From positions 1-19,657 of the forward strand of contig JAUZOB010000018.1 of NCBI GenBank assembly GCA_030706665.1: 19,657 bases of DNA, read 5' to 3'. Within the stretch, counting starts at the first letter, position 1; each line of letters starts with the position of its first letter. A program made the translations under genes and the position numbers. Below, piece by piece: positions 15,259-19,657 of this stretch. The stretch is from Bacteroidota bacterium (GTDB taxonomy: Bacteria > Bacteroidota > Bacteroidia > Bacteroidales > Prolixibacteraceae). The notes below the pieces were generated by a model. It saw nothing but the letters and a program-made list of their open reading frames with translations, was not told the origin of the DNA and did not search any database.

Positions 15259-16554
15259 GTGGTTCATGATGATTCTATATTGCCTTCGCTGAATAATGAT
15301 ATCTTGAATTTTGGTTTTCATTATTCACTTCCCAACATCATTAAAGTAATAGGTGTCGGGGGAGCGGGATGCAATGCTGTGAACCATATGTTTCGCATGG
15401 GAGTCCATGAAGTTGATTTTGTTGTCTGTAATACCGATATCCAATCACTCGGGACAAGTCCAGTCCCTCTTAAAGTAGAATTAGGTGCATCTCTGAATGG
15501 CGGGCGTGGTGCCGGTAATATGCCGGAACTTGGTGAACAGTCTGCAATTGAATCGATGGATTCCCTCAAACAGATACTGGAAGATTCGACCCGCATGCTC
15601 TTCATTACTGCAGGTATGGGGGGAGGAACCGGGACTGGTGCAACACCAGTCATTGCCAAGCTTGCAAAAGACTTAGGAATTCTTACAATTGCCGTCGTGA
15701 CATTGCCTTCTCCGGTTGAAGGGAAAAGAAGGTATAATCAGGCATTGGAAGGAGTTGAAAAACTACGGACCGCCGTAGATAGTATACTGGTAATCAGAAA
15801 TGAGAAGCTTCACACAGTTTATGGTGATCTTACCGCATCCCAGGCTTTTTCTAAAGCAGATGATGTGTTGGCAACTACAGTTAAAGGCATTGCAGAGCTA
15901 ATAACCCTGAATGGCAATATCAACATTGACTTTTCCGACGTTTATACGGTGATGAAAAGAAGCGGGACCTTTATTATGGGGACCGGATATGCCGAAGGAG
16001 AGGGAAGAGCGGTTAAAGCTGCTAAGATGGCAATCGAATTCCCTCTTTTGGAAAACAATGATCTGACAGGAGCTAAAAACATTCTTATAAATATTATCTC
16101 AGGTGAAGATGAAGTTAAGATGGCCGAAATAGGCATTATTCTTGAATTCATGCAGCAGAGCGCGGGGATGGAAGCTGATATCATCTGGGGAAACAGCATT
16201 GATAAAAATCTCGGGAAGAAGATATGTATAGCGATTCTGGCTACCGGATTTAAGAAAGACCAGTTTTCTTCTCCTTCAATGAAGGAGGTGAGAAAAGAAA
16301 CAATGACCGATACTCTCGGTTTGATAAAAAAGGATGATCATTTAATCTTACAAGAAGAGAAGCCTAACAGGGATCGTGAAGCAGACGAAGAGGTAATCTT
16401 TGAAATAGATCGTCCCACTTCAGAAAATAAAGCTTCGCAATACAATAGCGAACAATATAATAAACAACATAAAGATAATAAAGCCGAATCTCTGACGGAT
16501 AACTGGTTCTTACGACAGTTTAACACCCTGTTTGAAGAAAATGAAACAGAGTAG
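15259..16554 (+). CDS. ftsZ: Cell division GTPase FtsZ, first paralogue (tail-divergent)
   Basis: Tubulin-like GTPase of 431 residues. The GTP site is intact: KVIGVGGAGCNAVNHM (29-44), GRGAGNMPELG (82-92), the tubulin signature GGGTGTG (121-127) and the catalytic T7 loop with N222, D224 and D227 in NIDFSDV. It aligns without gaps to the second FtsZ from residues 27 to 282, with 158 of 256 identical by hand count (about 62%). One sugar-side loop differs: PSPVEG here against PFRNEG in its partner. The linker (about 330-410) is short, and the last residues (SLTDNWFLRQFNTLFEENE) replace the usual Bacteroidota C-terminal peptide. The start is GTG at 15259; no ATG is available in frame before the core. 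It is 19 nt after ftsA and 38 nt before the second ftsZ. Confidence 0.94.
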   Translation: MVHDDSILPSLNNDILNFGFHYSLPNIIKVIGVGGAGCNAVNHMFRMGVHEVDFVVCNTDIQSLGTSPVPLKVELGASLNGGRGAGNMPELGEQSAIESMDSLKQILEDSTRMLFITAGMGGGTGTGATPVIAKLAKDLGILTIAVVTLPSPVEGKRRYNQALEGVEKLRTAVDSILVIRNEKLHTVYGDLTASQAFSKADDVLATTVKGIAELITLNGNINIDFSDVYTVMKRSGTFIMGTGYAEGEGRAVKAAKMAIEFPLLENNDLTGAKNILINIISGEDEVKMAEIGIILEFMQQSAGMEADIIWGNSIDKNLGKKICIAILATGFKKDQFSSPSMKEVRKETMTDTLGLIKKDDHLILQEEKPNRDREADEEVIFEIDRPTSENKASQYNSEQYNKQHKDNKAESLTDNWFLRQFNTLFEENETE

Positions 16555-16592
16555 GAGGAAAGAAAGGTTTAAACCCTAAAAAAACTAGAGGT
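16555..16592 (+). other. Gap between the two ftsZ genes with 10-bp palindrome
   Basis: These 38 nt form the largest gap inside the operon. They contain the perfect palindrome GGTTTAAACC (16566-16575), a purine-rich stretch just after the first ftsZ stop, and an A tract. No terminator and no convincing promoter are visible, so the two genes are probably co-transcribed. The palindrome could be a weak RNA fold or an operator, or could be chance. Confidence 0.4.
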
Positions 16593-18101
16593 ATGACTGA
16601 ATCGATCATGAATTTCGATTTGCCCGAAACCAGAGGGTCAATCATTAAAGTAATCGGTGTTGGAGGTGGGGGCGGAAACGCTGTTAATCATATGCACCAA
16701 CAGGGAATCAAAGACGTAGAGTTTATGATTTGCAATACCGACTCTCAAGCTTTGGCAAATAGCCCGGTAGAGTTGAAAGTTCAGCTTGGTGCCTCTCTTA
16801 CTGAAGGTCGTGGGGCAGGAAATAAACCAGAGATGGGAAGGGAAGCGGCAATAGAAAATATTGAAGACGTTAAACAGGTCTTGGAGAACAATACGAAGAT
16901 GATCTTCATCACAGCAGGGATGGGGGGCGGAACCGGTACCGGAGCTGCACCTGTTATTGCCGAAGCTGCTCGTGAAATGGGACTTCTGACTGTAGCCATT
17001 GTTACGATTCCATTCAGAAACGAAGGGGCCCGTCGAATCAATCAGGCTTTGGAAGGAATTCGTTCCCTTGAAGGAAATGTCGATTCTCTTCTGGTGATTA
17101 ACAATGAAAAAATCAGGGAGATGTATGGCGACTTTAAAATCTCTGAAGCATTTGCTAAAGCTGATAATGTTTTGGCAACTGCGGCTAAAGGGATCGCCGA
17201 AATCATAACAGTTCACGGATATATCAACGTTGATTTTGCAGATGTTGAAACGGTTATGCGCAATAGCGGTGTATCATTGATGGGATCCGCATTGGCTACC
17301 GGAGAAAATCGGGCAATATCAGCTGTTGAAGAAGCATTGAATTCTCCGTTGTTGAACAACAATGACATCACGGGAGCCAAAAATATCCTGTTGAATATTA
17401 CCTCAGGCTCGGGTGATTATGAAGTCACCATGGATGAAGTGGGACAGATTACCGACTACGTCCAAAAGCGTTCCGGTCATGCTGCTGACCTTATCTGGGG
17501 AAACGGTATTGATGAATCGCTGAATGATGAAATTTGCGTCACAATTATTGCAACCGGCTTTAGCACCAGCAGTATTCCTGAAATGCTGGCGAGACAGAAA
17601 ACCGAGAAAACTTATGTGCCGCTTGTTGATTCAGTCGCTGCTTCATCTGCTCCAAATCAACAAAATGTGACTCGTCAAACAGCACCTCAGACATATACAT
17701 TGGATGAGGAAGTGGAAGTTGCAGATGACTCTTATTCTTCTTCAGAAGAGTTTCAGTATGAAGACGAATCTGATTCAAGAACCATTGAATTTGAAATTAA
17801 AACTCCCGAACCTGACGAGTTTGAGAGTCTTTATGGCAAAAGAAAGGTCGATACATGGCCATTGACAAAAGAGACGACTGAGAAGTCTGTATCTGTTCAG
17901 GTAGATTTTCACGAACTGGCAGATGAATCGATCGATGAGATTGAAAATGTGCCGGCCTTCAAACGGAAGAGCTTTAAATTGAAAGATAACACCAAAACTA
18001 CGACCGAACAGGATATCTCAAGATTTTCTTTGCGCGAGGATAAGGACAAGAAGACAACAATCCATCGCGAAAATCCATATATTCATGATAATCCAGATTA
18101 A
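16593..18101 (+). CDS. ftsZ: Cell division GTPase FtsZ, second paralogue (canonical tail)
   Basis: Tubulin-like GTPase of 502 residues that forms the Z ring. Motifs: KVIGVGGGGGNAVNHM (19-34), GRGAGNKPEMG (72-82), GGGTGTG (111-117), PFRNEGARR (140-148) and the T7 loop NVDFADV (212-218) with catalytic Asp214 and Asp217. A long acidic, low-complexity linker (about 325-485) leads to ENPYIHDNPD at the extreme C-terminus, which matches the Bacteroidota FtsZ tail expected to bind FtsA. A linker motif IEFEIKTP is partly shared with the first copy (VIFEIDRP). Its place before yqeY is the normal one for ftsZ in this phylum, suggesting this is the ancestral copy by function. Confidence 0.96.
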   Translation: MTESIMNFDLPETRGSIIKVIGVGGGGGNAVNHMHQQGIKDVEFMICNTDSQALANSPVELKVQLGASLTEGRGAGNKPEMGREAAIENIEDVKQVLENNTKMIFITAGMGGGTGTGAAPVIAEAAREMGLLTVAIVTIPFRNEGARRINQALEGIRSLEGNVDSLLVINNEKIREMYGDFKISEAFAKADNVLATAAKGIAEIITVHGYINVDFADVETVMRNSGVSLMGSALATGENRAISAVEEALNSPLLNNNDITGAKNILLNITSGSGDYEVTMDEVGQITDYVQKRSGHAADLIWGNGIDESLNDEICVTIIATGFSTSSIPEMLARQKTEKTYVPLVDSVAASSAPNQQNVTRQTAPQTYTLDEEVEVADDSYSSSEEFQYEDESDSRTIEFEIKTPEPDEFESLYGKRKVDTWPLTKETTEKSVSVQVDFHELADESIDEIENVPAFKRKSFKLKDNTKTTTEQDISRFSLREDKDKKTTIHRENPYIHDNPD

Positions 18102-18112
18102 AAATAAATGAG

Positions 18113-18562
18113 ATGAGTTTATTTGATACGATTAACAATGACATTAAAGCTGCGATGCTTGCTCGTGAAAAGGTAAGACTGGAAGCTTTAAGAAATGTCA
18201 AAAAAGTACTGATTGAAGCAAAAACAGCAAAATCGGGTCACGATGAGCTATCCGATGAGGATGCCATGAAAGCGATTCAAAAGCTGGTTAAGCAAGGGAA
18301 AGATTCTGCCGAGATTTATAAATCACAGAATCGGGAAGATCTTGCGGAACAAGAGATTCAACAAGTACTGGTAATGGAGGCATATCTTCCGAAACCCATG
18401 AGCGAAGAGGAACTTCGGACTGCAGTACAGAATGTTATTACTCAGGTCGGAGCCACATCAATGAAAGAGATGGGAAAAGTAATGGGTGTCGCCAGTAAAG
18501 AGCTTGCAGGCAAAGCCGATGGTAAAGCAATCTCCGCGATGGTAAAAAATTTGTTAGGATAA
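18113..18562 (+). CDS. yqeY: GatB/YqeY domain-containing protein
   Basis: Soluble, mostly helical protein of 149 residues that matches the stand-alone YqeY family along its full length: MSLFDTINNDIKAAM at the start, RLEALRNVKKVLIEA near 22-36, LPKPMSEEEL near 92-101 and KEMGKVMGVASKEL near 119-132. The domain resembles the tRNA-binding tail of the GatB amidotransferase subunit, but its own job is not established. It follows the second ftsZ by 11 nt and is the last gene before the terminator; the ftsZ-yqeY pairing is common in Bacteroidota. An earlier ATG at 18108 stops after two codons, so 18113 is the start. Confidence 0.94.
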   Translation: MSLFDTINNDIKAAMLAREKVRLEALRNVKKVLIEAKTAKSGHDELSDEDAMKAIQKLVKQGKDSAEIYKSQNREDLAEQEIQQVLVMEAYLPKPMSEEELRTAVQNVITQVGATSMKEMGKVMGVASKELAGKADGKAISAMVKNLLG

Positions 18563-18583
18563 TTCTAACTATATTATAATCTG

Positions 18584-18615
18584 AAAAAGCAGCTTTTTTA
18601 AGCTGCTTTTTTTTT
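18584..18615 (+). terminator. Intrinsic terminator ending the dcw operon
   Basis: AAAAAGCAGCTT (18584-18595) pairs perfectly with AAGCTGCTTTTT (18600-18611) around a TTTT loop, and a run of nine T residues covers 18607-18615. This is a textbook rho-independent terminator, 22 nt after the yqeY stop. The A tract on the 5' arm means it could also work on the opposite strand. Confidence 0.93.
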
Positions 18616-18626
18616 GGACCTATACT

Positions 18627-19346
18627 TTGGATAACGAGCAAAGTGATCTGTTGTCTCTTTATCAGAATTTTCTTAAAGCAAATGGCAATTTATATCCAAT
18701 ACATGAGAATGCACGAAAATTTATTCATCAATACCCATCATCCCGATACAGGGATTTTGCGAAACAGATAGAACAAGCTTGTGCTACCGGTCGGATTGCT
18801 TTTGGGGTGAGCGGCTTCTATGTGTCACCTTTGGGGAATCTTGACAAGTCAGTTCGTATGAGTTCGCAAATTCAGATGGATTTAGATTTTCTAATAAACC
18901 GGTTGTATCTGTCGTTGTTTTTTAATGGAACGTTGTCTGCAAAAAATAAGATTCCTGTTTTTAGTTCAAACAGGAATCAATGGCTTGACCTGGGAAGCCG
19001 GGTTAGTCTACTCAACTATGGCGTTAAAGTTGGTAAGAAATTTGATGCCTCCCCAAGGATTAACTATTATCCTTATCTGAGTATAGGGGGATGCAATTTG
19101 TCTGACTTAACAGACCCTGACAAAAACAATCAATCTTTGGTCAGTTCCTTCTTTGCAGGAGCAGGTGTGTCAGGTGAATTGTTATTGTTTAAATGGGAAT
19201 CAAAGAACCAGGTATTTATTAATACTTCTAATTTACTTTATCTCAAAGTTGATTGTGGATTTCGACAAAATCTTACCGGGAAAGTTCTAAAAGGAACTCA
19301 GCCCTATGTGGGGATCGGAATCAATTGGGGATTTGGTCGTTTTTAG
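18627..19346 (+). CDS. Outer-membrane beta-barrel-like protein, probably 5'-truncated
   Basis: An open frame of 239 residues if read from TTG at 18627; the frame is open back to 18585 but has no ATG or GTG before codon 78. I do not recognise the family by name. The first part (FIHQYPSSRYRDFAKQIEQ, about 32-50) resembles the end of a helical repeat. From about 57 it shows alternating hydrophobic and polar residues with many Gly and aromatic residues, and it ends YVGIGINWGFGRF, a barrel-like C-terminal strand with a final Phe. A secreted barrel should have a signal peptide, and none is present. The frame begins only 11 nt after the operon terminator. A relic of a longer gene is more likely than a functional TTG-started one, though both are possible. 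Confidence 0.45.
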   Translation: MDNEQSDLLSLYQNFLKANGNLYPIHENARKFIHQYPSSRYRDFAKQIEQACATGRIAFGVSGFYVSPLGNLDKSVRMSSQIQMDLDFLINRLYLSLFFNGTLSAKNKIPVFSSNRNQWLDLGSRVSLLNYGVKVGKKFDASPRINYYPYLSIGGCNLSDLTDPDKNNQSLVSSFFAGAGVSGELLLFKWESKNQVFINTSNLLYLKVDCGFRQNLTGKVLKGTQPYVGIGINWGFGRF

Positions 19347-19524
19347 CCTTAAATGACAATCGAAATTCGGATTCTATAAAAGTATTAACGCAGAAAAGGA
19401 TTGCACGCCCAATGGGCTTATTTAAAGAAGTGAATTTAACTTTGGCTGACTCTCGGTGATGTCTCACAAATATCTATAATACGAATTTCCGAAACCGTTA
19501 CCCTTAATAACTTCAATATTGTAC

Positions 19525-19561
19525 TACCCTCATTTTACCCTTGAACTACCGTTTCTTTACC
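19525..19561 (+). repeat. Four TACC boxes at exact 11-bp spacing
   Basis: TACC begins at 19525, 19536, 19547 and 19558, each exactly 11 bp after the last. An additional TTACCCTT at 19498-19505 repeats the 8-mer at 19535-19542 but is out of phase. Boxes one helical turn apart are typical of cooperative regulator binding. No regulator can be assigned from the sequence. Confidence 0.45.
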
Positions 19562-19583
19562 AAATGGGTAGCGGAACGGTAGT
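19545..19583. other. Long inverted repeat / hairpin
   Basis: ACTACCGTT (19545-19553) is the exact inverse of AACGGTAGT (19575-19583). The stem continues inward through a T-G wobble and a C-G pair (19554-19555 with 19573-19574), one mismatch, another T-G wobble, and then TACC (19558-19561) with GGTA (19567-19570), leaving a 5-nt loop. No T tract follows, so it is not a standard terminator. It could be an RNA structure, an operator or the end of a small mobile or repeated element. Confidence 0.6.
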
Positions 19584-19657
19584 CCAACCCAATATTAGAT
19601 ATAGTCTTAAAATATCTTGGGAAGATTCTTTGGTGATAAATTCCATAAGGATATAAT

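Larger units (their letters stand above)
19347..19657. other. Non-coding tail with phased TACC boxes
   Basis: No gene on either strand is convincing. The last 160 nt hold repeated TACC/TACCC motifs and a long hairpin (listed separately). A short GCCC-AAT-GGGC inverted repeat (19407-19417) is too weak to call a terminator for the preceding gene. The region probably contains the upstream control area of a gene beyond the right edge. Confidence 0.45.

Noticed and set aside
16587..16592. AGAGG just before the second ftsZ start, and GAGG before mraY, as Shine-Dalgarno sites
   Set aside because: Only one base separates them from the ATG, which is too close for ribosome pairing, and Bacteroidota rarely rely on this signal.
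16638..17216. 192-codon minus-strand open frame antisense to the second ftsZ
   Set aside because: It is a shadow of the conserved FtsZ coding frame, rich in Cys, Phe and Ser with no family likeness; the opposite strand is clearly coding.
19407..19417. GCCC-AAT-GGGC as a terminator for the barrel-like gene
   Set aside because: The stem has four pairs, the loop three bases, and the following sequence lacks a real T run.
19362..19489. GAAATTCG (19362-19369) and CGAATTTC (19482-19489) as a long-range inverted repeat
   Set aside because: Eight AT-rich base pairs over 110 nt are easily due to chance, and nothing between them looks like a mobile element.
1..19657. tRNA or rRNA genes, CRISPR arrays, insertion sequences, phage or defence genes
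   Set aside because: I looked across both strands and saw no repeat-spacer pattern, transposase or RNA-gene signature; nearly all sequence is explained by the dcw genes.

Overview
The window is almost entirely the division and cell wall (dcw) cluster of a member of the Bacteroidota. Four things support that assignment. The gene order is mraZ-rsmH-ftsL-ftsI-murE-mraY-murD-ftsW-murG-murC-ftsQ-ftsA-ftsZ-yqeY, with no murF or ddl inside. MraY is long, with an extra hydrophilic stretch. The main ftsZ product ends in the HDN-x-D type tail. Promoter-like sequences fit the Bacteroidota TTG / TA-nn-TTTG pattern rather than -35/-10, and start codons lack well-spaced Shine-Dalgarno sequences. I cannot fix the genus.

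Layout. Bases 1-274 are mostly non-coding, with a possible minus-strand gene start running off the left edge, an 11-bp tandem repeat and a strong hairpin. A minus-strand PlsC-like acyltransferase (275-1120 or 1183) is divergent from the cluster. The divergent region (1184-1409) holds several short repeats, a 10-bp-phased set of TGG boxes that looks like an MraZ operator, and an overlapping promoter. From 1410 to 18562 there are fifteen plus-strand genes, with gaps of at most 38 nt or 4-nt ATGA overlaps. A very clear intrinsic terminator (18584-18615) ends this unit. After it come a signal-peptide-less, probably 5'-truncated outer-membrane-barrel-like gene (18627-19346) and a non-coding tail (19347-19657) with 11-bp-phased TACC boxes and a long hairpin.

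How the genes work together. MraZ is the likely regulator of the unit. MurE, MraY, MurD, MurG and MurC make most of the path from UDP-MurNAc to lipid II; the DNPR motif in MurE points to meso-diaminopimelate. FtsL, FtsQ, FtsW and FtsI form the septal synthase core. FtsA and FtsZ form the cytoplasmic ring. RsmH and YqeY are passengers linked to translation.

The most unusual content is two complete tandem ftsZ genes. Both keep the GTP-binding and catalytic motifs and share about 62% identity over the core by hand count. Only the second keeps the Bacteroidota C-terminal peptide; the first has a short linker and a different, aromatic, amphipathic-looking tail. This looks like a duplicated and specialised two-FtsZ ring, resembling in logic the paired FtsZs of chloroplasts and some archaea. 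FtsA also carries a Gly-to-Cys change in its first phosphate loop.
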